A DNA stretch of 64,000 nt, taken from positions 3,429,304-3,493,303 of the forward strand of contig KB906767.1 in the NCBI GenBank assembly GCA_000381625.1, read 5' to 3'. The stretch comes from Bryobacterales bacterium KBS 96. GTDB lineage: Bacteria > Acidobacteriota > Terriglobia > Bryobacterales > Bryobacteraceae. A model generated the notes under the pieces. That model was given only the letters and a program-made list of their open reading frames with translations. It searched no databases and had not been told where the DNA came from. A program made the position numbers and the translations under genes. Below, piece by piece: positions 18,025-27,329 of this stretch (position 1 is its first letter; the number at the start of each line of letters is the position of its first letter).

Positions 18025-18040
18025 GCAATTGCTATGCCTC
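18025..18040 (-). promoter_or_regulatory. Possible sigma-54-like box before the HAD-ATPase gene
   Basis: The minus strand reads GAGGCATAGCAATTGC, keeping GGCA, TTGC and the exact spacing. The predicted start near 18013 would cut off the AGGAGG ribosome-binding site at 18015-18020, which argues against it or means the start point lies a few bases upstream. Confidence 0.3.
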
Positions 18041-18429
18041 TTTATCAAGTCGTGTCGCTGCTGCTCTCATCTTTTCATAGAGAACGATGTCCGCTAGGGG
18101 AAAAGGCATCGGTGTCCACATAGGCTCGCTTTGCACAAACGTGGACTGGTCTAGTCACGCCATTGACTTGCCTGAGAGTCGGTCCAAAACAGAAGCTACC
18201 GGCAACTCCCGACGGGCGAGCGAGCGTTGTGGGAAAGGCCCAATTCAAGCGTCTCCGGTAATCTCTTCTGTGCGTTTGCGACCGCAAAGGCGCGCCACAC
18301 CTGGACTCTCCTGCAATTTAGACTGAATTCCGAAGTTGCGGGAAGCGAGGAGCGTAGGAACTCTGCGGCAATAAGAAGATGGACGAAGCTACTCAGAATT
18401 ATTTGTGTACGGTGGGAAATATACGCCCT

Positions 18430-18800
18430 GCTCTCCAATGAACGGCCCATTCCAATGACCTATCGTCCTGCCGAGATGAATCGGTTGGGTGTTATCCCGC
18501 CACGCGATTTAGTCTGTTTCGAGAATGGCACGCCAATGGAAATCCGGCAACGTCATCGTGCGGCAACGGCCCGGAACGGCAAAAGGGATCGTGTTTCTAT
18601 CGCTCGCAGACGAGACCGGCATTGCCAATATCATTTGTTATGCCGGAGAATTTGACGCGTTCCGCGTTATCCTAACGACCCCACCCTACTTGCTACTGGA
18701 GGGTACATTGCAAAACGTCGACGGTATCATTCTCGTCCAGGCCGGCCGTATTCGTGGACTGGTGGCATTTGCAGTTATTCCGTCGCACGATTTTCGTTAG
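18430..18800 (+). pseudogene. dnaE2: Remnant of the C-terminal end of error-prone DNA polymerase DnaE2
   Basis: Two adjoining frames together reproduce the DnaE2 tail. The first (about 18430-18540) reads PIPMTYRPAEMNRLGV then PPRDL; after a frameshift near 18535 the second reads GNVIVRQRPGTAKGIVFLSL, then DETGIANII and PYLLLEGTLQNVDG, the OB-fold region of DnaE2. The polymerase core (more than 900 residues) is absent upstream, where the sequence to 18004 shows no gene. It is a decayed fragment left by deletion, not a functional gene. Confidence 0.8.
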
Positions 18801-19198
18801 ATGTATTGGGGGCTTGTTTTCTTGCCGTCGTTCACCATGAACGCGGCCGATTTCTTAAGAAGCGCCTTTAGAGAGACAAGTCGAGCATCAAAATATGTCG
18901 ACAGATCGTCTCTTTCATCCTTCTCGGCGTCCTGAGCTTGCTGTTTGGTATTCCAGATACGTTGAGGCGCGTTTCCCGGAGGACAAAATCCACCTTGAAG
19001 AAAGCTCGACGTTAGAATGCTGCGAATAACCCTTGACCTGCATTTGAAGCGAGGGATGTATCCAAAAACTGCGTGCTGCTGCTAGTCTTCCCATCCTAGC
19101 TGCCGGGTCAAGGCTGAATTGCACTCCGCTCCGCTTCGGCCTTGACCTCGCCAGCTCTTCTTCTTCGTAGGTGCAGCCAGCACCGAAGGAGATCGCTC
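18801..19198. other. Intergenic stretch, no convincing gene
   Basis: Lies between the dnaE2 remnant and the antirestriction gene. A 44-codon open frame begins at ATG 18894 but has no recognisable motif. The last 20 bases carry the GAAGGAG ribosome-binding site of the next gene. Confidence 0.5.
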
Positions 19199-20083
19199 AT
19201 GCAGTCCAATCAGTCAAAAGCTGACGTTTACGAACAAATCACTAACACCATCGTTTCCGCCGTTGAAGAAGGCGTCGGCAAATACGAGATGCCGTGGCAC
19301 GCACAGTCCGCTCCGCTGAATGCGGCGAATCGTAAGCCGTACCGGGGCGTAAACATTCTGATGCTGTGGGCTACCGCTCAGAAGCATGCATATACGTCCA
19401 ACGAGTGGGCTACGTACCGGCAGTGGCAAGAGGCGGGCGCGCAAGTCCGCAAAGGCGAACGCAGCACAACCGTCGTCTTCTGGAAGTTTTACCACCGCGC
19501 GGAAGAACAGCAAGAAGATTCCGACGCTCCAGAAGATCGGCCACATTGTTTTGCACGCTGCTATCACGTGTTCAATGCCAGCCAAGTGGACGGCTACATT
19601 CCGCAGGTCGCGGAACAATTGCCAGAATCCGAGCGGATTCAAAATGCGGACCGCTTCTTTGCCAGCCTTCCTGCCGTGATTAAGCACGGCGGCGATCGCG
19701 CGTTCTATTCCCCAGCAGGCGACTTCATTCAAATACCGGCCTTTGCGCAGTTCAAGTCACCGAAAGGATACGTATGTACGCTTGCCCATGAATGCGCTCA
19801 CTGGTCCGGAGCGCCGTTTCGATTGAATCGCGATCTTTCGGGCCGCTTCGGCGATGAGCGCTATAGTATGGAAGAATTAATCGCTGAGATTACTTCGTGC
19901 TATATATGCGCGGAGCTGCAAATTCAATCTGAACCGCGTGTCGATCATGCCCCGTATTTGAGCTCCTGGCTGAAAGTCCTAAAGGGCGATAAGAAAGCCA
20001 TTTTCGCCGCAGCCAGCAAAGCGCAGGAAGCCGCGAGTTACTTACAGCAGCTCTCCACGCTCAGCCGGGAATGCGCCTCGTAG
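19199..20083 (+). CDS. ArdC-like antirestriction / zincin metallopeptidase protein
   Basis: 294 residues, start at ATG 19199 behind GAAGGAG. N-terminal ArdC-type single-strand-DNA-binding region (YEQITNTIVSAVEEG, PWHAQSAPLNAANRKPYRG), then a zincin-like domain with H197-E198-x2-H201 in LAHECAHWSG and the downstream glutamate of YSMEELIAEI. Proteins of this kind are carried by plasmids and integrative elements and protect entering DNA from restriction. Here no conjugation genes accompany it; it sits between a decayed polymerase gene and the dab operon, so it is probably a leftover of an old mobile element. Confidence 0.88.
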   Translation: MQSNQSKADVYEQITNTIVSAVEEGVGKYEMPWHAQSAPLNAANRKPYRGVNILMLWATAQKHAYTSNEWATYRQWQEAGAQVRKGERSTTVVFWKFYHRAEEQQEDSDAPEDRPHCFARCYHVFNASQVDGYIPQVAEQLPESERIQNADRFFASLPAVIKHGGDRAFYSPAGDFIQIPAFAQFKSPKGYVCTLAHECAHWSGAPFRLNRDLSGRFGDERYSMEELIAEITSCYICAELQIQSEPRVDHAPYLSSWLKVLKGDKKAIFAAASKAQEAASYLQQLSTLSRECAS

Positions 20084-20371
20084 AAGGCGCTTTCCTTTGG
20101 GATGTTGCTGTGACTCAATTCTGAACAATGCTCGTTCAGCGAACAAATTGCATTTCCAACAACCTTGTTTGCCGGTCTCAACTTCTGTAGTGCCGAACAC
20201 TGCCGGCCGGAATGTGTCGGGTCCACATATACGACTCGCGCGTTGCACGACCAAGTGGCATTCCAGTCACAATCAGAATTTTCGGTACTGATCCGCGTGC
20301 GAGAAGCGTTTTCCCGGGGAGAACTCGACTATCGCGGTTAAACCAGGCACCATCGGCCTGAGTATCCATGG

Positions 20372-20402
20372 TATATTCCAAATATCGAATATTTGCAATA
20401 TA
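20372..20402. promoter_or_regulatory. 31-bp palindromic operator of the arsR-dab operon
   Basis: TATATT-c-CAAATAT centred on G20387 is mirrored by ATATTTG-c-AATATA; 13 of 15 base pairs match. A TATAAT -10 hexamer overlaps its right edge (20401-20406), and the arsR ATG follows at 20412, so a repressor bound here would cover the promoter. The predicted transcript would be leaderless or nearly so. Confidence 0.75.
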
Positions 20403-20411
20403 TAATTTTGA

Positions 20412-20753
20412 ATGCAGGATGCACTCCGTCAATTTAAGGCTGATTTTTTTCAGGCTCTGGCCCACCCCACCCGTATTGCCATTGTGGAGCAGCTAAGAGA
20501 AGGGGAGCTTTCGGCCGGCACTATTATTGAGCGGCTCGGTATTGAGCAGGCGAACGCCTCGCAGCACTTGGCGATTTTGCGTGCGAAGAATATTCTCGTG
20601 AACCGCAAAGCCGGCAATCAGGTCTTCTACTCGGTTCGCGATCGTCGCATTCTTGAAATTCTCGACATCATGCGTCAATACTTCCACGCTCATATGAGCG
20701 AGGTGCTCGCAACCCTGAGGGCGATCGACAAAGCCGATAAGGTCCGAAGATGA
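20412..20753 (+). CDS. ArsR-family repressor of the dab operon
   Basis: 113-residue winged-helix protein: ALAHPTRIAIVEQLREGELS, then the recognition helix in ANASQHLAILRAKN and the wing VNRKAGNQVFYSV. No ArsR-type cysteine metal site (no ELCVCDL), so it probably senses something other than metals, for example a carbon or redox signal. It precedes dabA by 34 bp and has a palindromic operator in its own promoter, so it is most likely autoregulated and controls the carbon-uptake genes. Confidence 0.9.
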   Translation: MQDALRQFKADFFQALAHPTRIAIVEQLREGELSAGTIIERLGIEQANASQHLAILRAKNILVNRKAGNQVFYSVRDRRILEILDIMRQYFHAHMSEVLATLRAIDKADKVRR

Positions 20754-20787
20754 TGGCCGTGGAAATTTGGGCAGAGATGGCGGTTTG

Positions 20788-23577
20788 ATGGACCCACGGC
20801 ATTCCCGGCTGCACGAGGTGGTTAACCACGCGGCACACTTGCTTCCGATGCAGGGTCCCATCGGGGTCTTCATCCATCACAACACCCTGCACGCATTCCA
20901 GCATTTACGTTTCGAAGAAGCCGTGATCGAGGCCGCTCAGATCTTCGGCGCCGAACCCTATATGGCCGAAGTCGCGTACCGCGCCGAGCTCGCACGTGGC
21001 CGCATCCATCTGGAAGATATCGACGCGGTACTCAACAGCGAACCCGACGCGATCGTTTTTCCGCGCCTCAGCCGGCGCTCGCTGCGCCGAGCTATGATCA
21101 CGCCGGGCGTGCGAGAGTTCGACGCGGCTACCATTATGTGGCGCGCCGAACAGGGTGACTTGGCCGGAGATTTCCGCCAGCCGGCGCTGCATGCGCTGTT
21201 TAGCGCCTGTTTTACCCGTACTGTGGCGCATGAGCCGGAACCCGAGCCGGCGCGCCCCGTGGACGAAGTCATCCACCCATGGCTGATCCGGTTGTGCGCT
21301 GTGTTCCTGGATCAGGGCATCGCCTATTGGTCCATGCCTAACCGCGAGTTGGGATTCTATGAAGGCGTCCGGCTGCTGCTCTCGCAGCGTCTTGGCGTCT
21401 TCCCGCGATATCTGACCGGCTTGGATGAAGAGTTCCGGCGTCAGGCATGCCTCTCTTTTTCCGCATGCGACGCCGTGCTCGATTACCTCGATTCCCGGCA
21501 TTTCCGTGAAGGCGATTGGCATAAGATCCTGCAGACCGAGCTGCTCGCCTTGCCGGGTTGGGCGGGATTGATGCGGAGGCTAGAAGTGGACCCGAGACTC
21601 GCTCCTCACAAATCCCTGCCCTGTTCGCTGATGGACTTTCTGGCGGTTCGTTTGACCATGACCCGCGTCGCCTCGCAGAGGGGTGCGGCGGAACCCCATC
21701 CGCCGGAGAACCCGCTCAAGACGGAAGAAAGGCGCCGACTAAGCCGTACCGCCCGCGTGTACGATGCCGCTCGTGTTGTCTCGCTCTCCGCCGGCGAAGT
21801 AGAAATACTTTCGGATGACGAGTGGGCTGCATTCGTGAGCGAAGTGAAAGCCTGTAACGGCTGGGAGCGCCGCCGCATCCTCCACCTTGCCTATGAGCGT
21901 TGGCACGAACGCCAGGTCCTGGGCGGGTTGGCGAGCAATCGGAAGTATCGGGGCTTATCCGAAGTTCCATCAAGGCCTCCCGCGCAACTCTTCTTCTGCA
22001 TTGATGAGCGCGAGGAATCGATGCGTCGTGCGCTCGAAGAAGTAGATCCGGGCTTAGAGACGTTCAGTGCGGCTGGGTTCTATGGCGTAGCGGTGAACTA
22101 CAAGGGGATCGATGACCCACATGGGGCCGCGTTTTGCCCGGTGGCCGTGAAGCCTCGGCACACCGTTCTCGAGCGGCCGAAAGCGGAAGACAACGCATTG
22201 CACGAAAGGCGCCGCCTGCGCAGACGGCTGGTCGGATGGCTGATGCAGAATTGGTTTGTGTCATCGAGGACGCTCATGCGCGGCTGGCTCTCGACGGCCA
22301 CGCTTGGATTGTTGTCCTTGGTTCCGCTGATTGGTCAATTACTCGCGCCCAGGCGTTACGCCCAACTTCGTGAACGGCTGAATAAGGCGTTCCTGCCCGA
22401 GCCGCGGACAGAGTTGGCATTCATGCGGAACACCGTTCAATCGCAAGAGGCGGTTGCGGGGCTACTTCTCGGCTTCGCCGCTGAAGAAAAAGCTGCGATC
22501 GTGGCAGGCATTTTGGGGCCGGCTGGCTTAAAGCGCGGCTTCGCGCGCATTGTGGTTGTCCTCGGCCACGGATCAACAAGTCTGAACAACCCGCACGAAT
22601 CGGCGCACGATTGCGGAGCGTGCGGGGGACGCCGAGGCGGACCCAATGCGCGGCTCTTCGCAGCTATGGCGAACCGGCCCGAAGTGCGTCAGGCGCTGCG
22701 GCAGCAAAGCATCGAGATCCCGAACGATGTCTGGTTCATCGGCGGCTATCACGATAGTTGCAGCGATGACGTGGAACTATACGACGTCGATGCACTTCCC
22801 GCCACGCATCGAATCGATCTGGAGCGCGTTCGCGACTCGCTTGATAAGGCAAGAGCACGCAACGCGCAGGAACGGGCGCGCCGGTTTGAGCGGTGTCCTC
22901 CAAATGCTTCGCCCGCTACCGCCCTCGCTCACGTAGAAGAGCGCAGCGAACATCTTGCCGAGCCGCGGCCCGAGTATGGGCATTGCACGAACGCTTTTTG
23001 CGTGATCGGCAGGCGCAGCCTTACACGCGGGCTCTTTCTGGACAGGCGGTCATTTCTGGCTTCTTATGACGCGAATCAGGATACTGATGACCAGAGCCTG
23101 GCGCAGGTGCTGGCCGCCGTTGTGCCCGTCTGTGCAGGTATCAGTCTGGAATACTACTTCTCTTTTGTCGATAACTACCGCTACGGCTGCGGCACAAAAT
23201 TACCGCATAATATCACGGGCTTGGTGGGTGTGATGGACGGGCACGCGAGCGATTTGCGAACAGGATTGCCTTGGCAGATGGTTGAGATTCACGAGCCGGT
23301 GCGCGGGCTTTTTGCCGTTGAGACAACGCCGGAACGGCTTACAAAAGTCATCGATGCAAGCGCTGGGCTGCAAGAGTTGGTAAAAAACCGCTGGGTCCGT
23401 TTCGCAACCATCGATCCGGCATCGGGCCGCGTCCATGTCTGCAGAGACGCCGGCTTTGAGGAATTCAACGGGCCCGTGGAACGTCTGCCGGTGGCCTTCT
23501 CCTCTGCCGAGTGGTATCAAGGCAAGCTCGAACATCTCGCCATGTGTTGGATTGAAACGCAAGCGAAAGGCCTATAA
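20788..23577 (+). CDS. dabA: Inorganic-carbon transporter subunit DabA (DUF2309)
   Basis: 929 residues from ATG 20788; a TTG at 20767 could add seven. DabA is a membrane-associated, beta-carbonic-anhydrase-like subunit that hydrates CO2 in one direction, driven by an antiporter-like partner. The zinc/active-site residues known from Halothiobacillus are all present with matching spacing: C404 and D406 in FFCIDERE, H594 in GHGSTSLNN, and C609 in AHDCGACGG. A hydrophobic stretch (STATLGLLSLVPLIGQLLA) is also typical. Followed after 3 bp by the antiporter-like gene. Confidence 0.93.
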   Translation: MDPRHSRLHEVVNHAAHLLPMQGPIGVFIHHNTLHAFQHLRFEEAVIEAAQIFGAEPYMAEVAYRAELARGRIHLEDIDAVLNSEPDAIVFPRLSRRSLRRAMITPGVREFDAATIMWRAEQGDLAGDFRQPALHALFSACFTRTVAHEPEPEPARPVDEVIHPWLIRLCAVFLDQGIAYWSMPNRELGFYEGVRLLLSQRLGVFPRYLTGLDEEFRRQACLSFSACDAVLDYLDSRHFREGDWHKILQTELLALPGWAGLMRRLEVDPRLAPHKSLPCSLMDFLAVRLTMTRVASQRGAAEPHPPENPLKTEERRRLSRTARVYDAARVVSLSAGEVEILSDDEWAAFVSEVKACNGWERRRILHLAYERWHERQVLGGLASNRKYRGLSEVPSRPPAQLFFCIDEREESMRRALEEVDPGLETFSAAGFYGVAVNYKGIDDPHGAAFCPVAVKPRHTVLERPKAEDNALHERRRLRRRLVGWLMQNWFVSSRTLMRGWLSTATLGLLSLVPLIGQLLAPRRYAQLRERLNKAFLPEPRTELAFMRNTVQSQEAVAGLLLGFAAEEKAAIVAGILGPAGLKRGFARIVVVLGHGSTSLNNPHESAHDCGACGGRRGGPNARLFAAMANRPEVRQALRQQSIEIPNDVWFIGGYHDSCSDDVELYDVDALPATHRIDLERVRDSLDKARARNAQERARRFERCPPNASPATALAHVEERSEHLAEPRPEYGHCTNAFCVIGRRSLTRGLFLDRRSFLASYDANQDTDDQSLAQVLAAVVPVCAGISLEYYFSFVDNYRYGCGTKLPHNITGLVGVMDGHASDLRTGLPWQMVEIHEPVRGLFAVETTPERLTKVIDASAGLQELVKNRWVRFATIDPASGRVHVCRDAGFEEFNGPVERLPVAFSSAEWYQGKLEHLAMCWIETQAKGL

Positions 23578-23580
23578 ACA

Positions 23581-24915
23581 TTGGACCTGTCGCAAGCTCT
23601 CCTGCTCTTCGTTGTCCTGGCGCCCGGCGTGGTGTTCACCGTTATATCCTTGCTCTGGCTGCTGGGCTGGGTTCCCAAAGAACGTGTCGTATCCAGCATA
23701 ACCGGAATCGTGTTTGCGGCGTCCATTTTCGCGCTTGCGGCGATCATCTGGAACGTTGGCGCCGGTCCCGTCGTGATCAAATTCCGCGATTGGTTTGCCG
23801 TCGGCGAATACCACTTCCCGCTTGTTCTGATGGCGGACCGGCTTTCTCTGCCGTTCCTCGGCATGACGGTTGTCCTTTCGGGACTCATCGGACAATTCTC
23901 GGCCACCTACCTGCATCGCGACGGTGGATTTCTGCGCTTCTATCTGCTGCTGCTCCTTTTCGCGTTCGGATCCTTGCTCGCATTTGCCGCTGGTTCTTTT
24001 GATTTGCTGATAGCCGGATGGGAAGTGGTCGGCATCACTTCAGTCCTGCTGGTCGCTTTCTTCGAGCAGCGGCCGGCGCCGGTCGAAAACGCTCTTCGCG
24101 TTTTCACCATTTATCGGGCCTCCGATATCGGTTTGCTCCTCGGCGTGGTCGTTATGCATCAATGGGCCGGCACCGCTTCGTTCGCTGGGGGATTCCCTCA
24201 GCTAACGGCAGCGCGGGCAGCGGTCGTCGGTTTGCTTCTGCTGTTTGCGGCTGCCGGTAAGGCGGCGCAAGTTCCGTTCTCGGGCTGGCTTCCACGCGCG
24301 ATGGAGGGTCCCACCCCATCCAGCGCGATCTTTTACGGCGCTATCTCGATTCATGCCGGCGCCTATCTGTTGGTCCGCGCTCACCCGCTTCTGGCCCATT
24401 CCGGACTGGCCTCCGCGCTGGTGATTCTTATCGGCGTATTGACGGCCATCCACGGCACTATCGTCGGCCGGGCAACCGCGGATGCGAAAACATCCCTCGC
24501 TTACGCTTCATTGACCCAGGTGGGTGTGATCTTCGTCGAAATTGGAATCGGCTGGACGTGGGTTGCCGTGCTCCACACTCTCGGGCACGCCACGGTTCGG
24601 ACACTGCAGTTCCTGCGCGCTCCTTCGATGCTTCACGACTATCATCAAATGCACTCCGCGGCCGGAGGCGAGCTCGCACAGACCGGAAAGCATCTGGGAG
24701 AGTTCTTCCCGGAGCGTTTTCAATTGTGGCTCTACCGGTGGGCGCTCGATCGCGGTCATCTCGACACGATTCTCGATAGGCTTGTGATCGACCCACTCCT
24801 GTGGCTGTCGCGCGTTTTTGCAAAGCTCGACGGCATTGCCTTCAGCGAGATTACGAAGAGGCGTGAAGAACCGGCGATTTCTCTTCCGGTCGACGCCGGG
24901 GTGCGAGGCGACTGA
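23581..24915 (+). CDS. dabB: DabB-type proton-conducting membrane subunit (NuoL/MrpA-like)
   Basis: 444 residues with about a dozen membrane helices. The antiporter core is recognisable in LLFAAAGKAAQVPFSGWLPR and AMEGPTPSSAIFYGA, matching NuoL/NuoM channel helices with the key lysine (AGK), and in the glutamate of PAPVENALRVF. TTG start three bases after the dabA stop, with GAAAGG upstream. It should supply the cation gradient that drives DabA. The C-terminal part is soluble and charged. Confidence 0.88.
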   Translation: MDLSQALLLFVVLAPGVVFTVISLLWLLGWVPKERVVSSITGIVFAASIFALAAIIWNVGAGPVVIKFRDWFAVGEYHFPLVLMADRLSLPFLGMTVVLSGLIGQFSATYLHRDGGFLRFYLLLLLFAFGSLLAFAAGSFDLLIAGWEVVGITSVLLVAFFEQRPAPVENALRVFTIYRASDIGLLLGVVVMHQWAGTASFAGGFPQLTAARAAVVGLLLLFAAAGKAAQVPFSGWLPRAMEGPTPSSAIFYGAISIHAGAYLLVRAHPLLAHSGLASALVILIGVLTAIHGTIVGRATADAKTSLAYASLTQVGVIFVEIGIGWTWVAVLHTLGHATVRTLQFLRAPSMLHDYHQMHSAAGGELAQTGKHLGEFFPERFQLWLYRWALDRGHLDTILDRLVIDPLLWLSRVFAKLDGIAFSEITKRREEPAISLPVDAGVRGD

Positions 24916-26288
24916 TGTCTGATTCCTCGTTGGTTCTCATCGTTCTTGCGATCTCGGCGCCTTGGTTCGCGGCGATCATGGCTGCAATTACGCAGTGTCA
25001 GGCGCGCGCGCTTGGCTTCAGCGCGTCGTTCATTTCCCTTGTCGCAAGCACGCTGCTGCTGAATACAACATCGGCGGCTGAATCGTTGAATGCGGCGTTG
25101 ATGGTCCTGTTCTCTTCCGTTACGCTTGGCGCGATACTTGTCCTACCGCGTCGCGATTGCAACTCCTCCACCATCGGCGGAATCCTCTTTTTGCTTGGAT
25201 CGACGCTGCTAGGCTACGCAACCGAGAACTTGCTTGTTCTGCTCGCCGCCTGGATCTTGACTACCGTGCCCTTCTATCTGCCGCGGTTGTTCCGTGCTCT
25301 GTGGCGGCCGCGCGTAAGCCTATTCGTTTCTAGTCTCGCCCTCGCGCTGGCTATTGGCATCGTTGCGGCGAGCAGCCATTCCTTAACGATCCACGAGTTG
25401 CGCGGAAAAGGTCCCGGTGGGATTGCCGCTTTTGCTCTCCTGGTGGTTGCTGTAGTTTTTCGTAAAGGAATCTGCCCCGCGCACGCCTGGGTGACGGATG
25501 CCATCGAGGGCGGCCCTGTGCTTCCCGTCGCTCTTCTGCTGAATGGCCATTTCGGCGCGCTGCTCGTGGCAAAATTCATTGTGCCGGTGTTTCCTCATAC
25601 GATCGAAAATCTTTTTCCCCTGCTTTCCGATCTCGCCCTGGCCACTGCGCTCTACGTCGCCATCCGGTCTCTGTCTGAGAATGAGCCGCGCCGGCTGATC
25701 GCATTCCTCGCGCTCAGCCAGTCCGCCTGTATTTTGGCTGGACTTGAAAGCCGGACGACGGAAGGAATCACCGGAGCGCTGGTTCACTGGATTGTGGTGT
25801 CGGTCTCCACCATGGGCCTGTTCGGTGTCTTGCGATTGTTGGAGGTTCGTTTCGGCGAGAACCTGACCGCCGGCACCCATCTCGGTTTAGCCGGGCACGC
25901 TCCGCGGCTGGCGGTGTTCTTTCTGATATTCGGTCTTGCGCTGGTCGGCCTGCCGGGCACGCTTAGCTTCTGTTCGCAGGATCTTTTGATTCACGGAACG
26001 CTACAGTCTCACCCACAAACGGGACTACTGCTGCCCATAGCCATTGCCTTGAACGCCGTGAGCTTTTTCCGCTTGTTTACGCGGCTATTCCTGGGCAAGC
26101 GCCGTACGGGTTTTACGGTGATCGCCGATGCGCTTCCGCGTGAGCAGTGGATTTTAGCGGCAGGCGTTTTGTTTGTGGTTTTTGGCGGATTGTTCCCGAA
26201 CGCGATCGTCGCGCCGCGGTTGGCACAAGTGGAAGCGACCAGACCGACAGCTCACGCGCGACTGCGGCCTGCTGCGATGCAACGCTGA
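24915..26288 (+). CDS. Second antiporter-like subunit of the dab operon (NuoM/DabB-like)
   Basis: 457 residues, strongly hydrophobic, about 12-13 helices. Its core segment VVFRKGICPAHAWVTDAIEG is a divergent counterpart of the NuoL/DabB motif, and LLLNGHFGALLVAKF follows. The ATG overlaps the TGA of the preceding gene (TGATG), so translation is coupled. Known DAB systems are described with one DabA and one DabB; here two different antiporter-like subunits are encoded, perhaps a heterodimeric channel. Confidence 0.82.
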   Translation: MSDSSLVLIVLAISAPWFAAIMAAITQCQARALGFSASFISLVASTLLLNTTSAAESLNAALMVLFSSVTLGAILVLPRRDCNSSTIGGILFLLGSTLLGYATENLLVLLAAWILTTVPFYLPRLFRALWRPRVSLFVSSLALALAIGIVAASSHSLTIHELRGKGPGGIAAFALLVVAVVFRKGICPAHAWVTDAIEGGPVLPVALLLNGHFGALLVAKFIVPVFPHTIENLFPLLSDLALATALYVAIRSLSENEPRRLIAFLALSQSACILAGLESRTTEGITGALVHWIVVSVSTMGLFGVLRLLEVRFGENLTAGTHLGLAGHAPRLAVFFLIFGLALVGLPGTLSFCSQDLLIHGTLQSHPQTGLLLPIAIALNAVSFFRLFTRLFLGKRRTGFTVIADALPREQWILAAGVLFVVFGGLFPNAIVAPRLAQVEATRPTAHARLRPAAMQR

Positions 26289-26804
26289 TCGACATTGGGT
26301 TCGGAAGGTCTTGGATGATTCGACTGAATGGCCTGCCGGAAATGCTCTTAGGAGCATGTACGCAAGAGCACAAAGAGACTGCTACCGTTCGCTATCCTGT
26401 CGTACGTCTCTGAATTTACGTGCAGTTGCCAGGTTGTCCCAGATCAGTAACGAAAGCGCCGCACTGTTCCGTAATCCACTTTGACGAGAATTCGGCATCC
26501 CGTGCATTGAGCCAATGTCGCCGGCACACCCCAAAGGGAGCGTCGCGCGTTTCCCGTCCAAGTGAAATTCCAAGGATAGATCTACACTGCCGGACCAGGG
26601 CGGATCTATTTCTGGAATTCCGTCCGGGACGGATAACTCGCCCCTTGCGGACCTGAAACAGCTTAGCTGGCTTAAGCTCGAACAGATCCGCCCGATCAGC
26701 CCGCGGAGCCGCAAAATACGTCATTCACTCGATTGGCCGGGGGAGCTAGGCGCTTTAGAATTCTCATCAGCGGCCCAGACGCGGTCGCGCACATAAGGAG
26801 GGTC
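26289..26804. other. Intergenic stretch, no convincing gene
   Basis: About 500 bp between the dab operon and the cupin gene. Open frames exist on both strands but none resembles a known protein. It contains short inverted segments around 26573-26620 (GATAGATCT ... GGATCTAT). The string GGGCGGATCTAT recurs at 33245-33256. The TAAGGAGGG ribosome-binding site of the cupin gene is at the right end. Confidence 0.45.
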
Positions 26805-27296
26805 ATGAATCGTTCAAACGTAGCCGCCACCGCCGGAGCCATGGTGGTGCGACCCGGCGAGGGAAAAACATTCCGCTGGGGGCCAAAGGGCACCGTCCGT
26901 ATCATCGCGGGGGCCAGCACGACTGACGGGTCGTTCAGCATCGTCGAGTCAACCGAACCGCCCGGGAGCGGCGCACCCTTGCATGTGCACCATAACGAAG
27001 CTGAAGCATTCTACATTCTAGATGGCACCGTTCAGTTGACGTGCGGGGACGAAACGGTTACGGCCCATGCAGGAGACTTCGTCTACACGCCGAAGAATGT
27101 TCCGCACAAGTTCGTAGTTGGCGGTGACACGCCGGCCCGTATGCTGATGCTGTTTTCGTGCCCAGGGTTCGAAAGGTTCTTTGCCGAGGGAGGCTCGCCG
27201 CTCGATCGGCCGCCGGCAGGTCCGCCGAATCCAGATGCTTTCCGGCAACTGGTGGAAAGATACGACATGGAATTGCTTGAGATGCCAGCACACTGA
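26805..27296 (+). CDS. Cupin-domain protein
   Basis: 163 residues from ATG 26805 behind TAAGGAGGG. Single cupin barrel: motif 1 PLHVHHNEAEAFYILDG with the metal ligands H-x-H and E, motif 2 around HAGDFVYTPKNVPHKF. No signal peptide. Small cupins of this form include quercetin-dioxygenase-like and sugar-binding proteins; the substrate is unknown. Converges with a LuxR-type regulator gene 33 bp away. Confidence 0.85.
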   Translation: MNRSNVAATAGAMVVRPGEGKTFRWGPKGTVRIIAGASTTDGSFSIVESTEPPGSGAPLHVHHNEAEAFYILDGTVQLTCGDETVTAHAGDFVYTPKNVPHKFVVGGDTPARMLMLFSCPGFERFFAEGGSPLDRPPAGPPNPDAFRQLVERYDMELLEMPAH

Positions 27297-27329
27297 ACAG
27301 CGCTGAGCCTAGCCGCCGAACGCCGGTGT

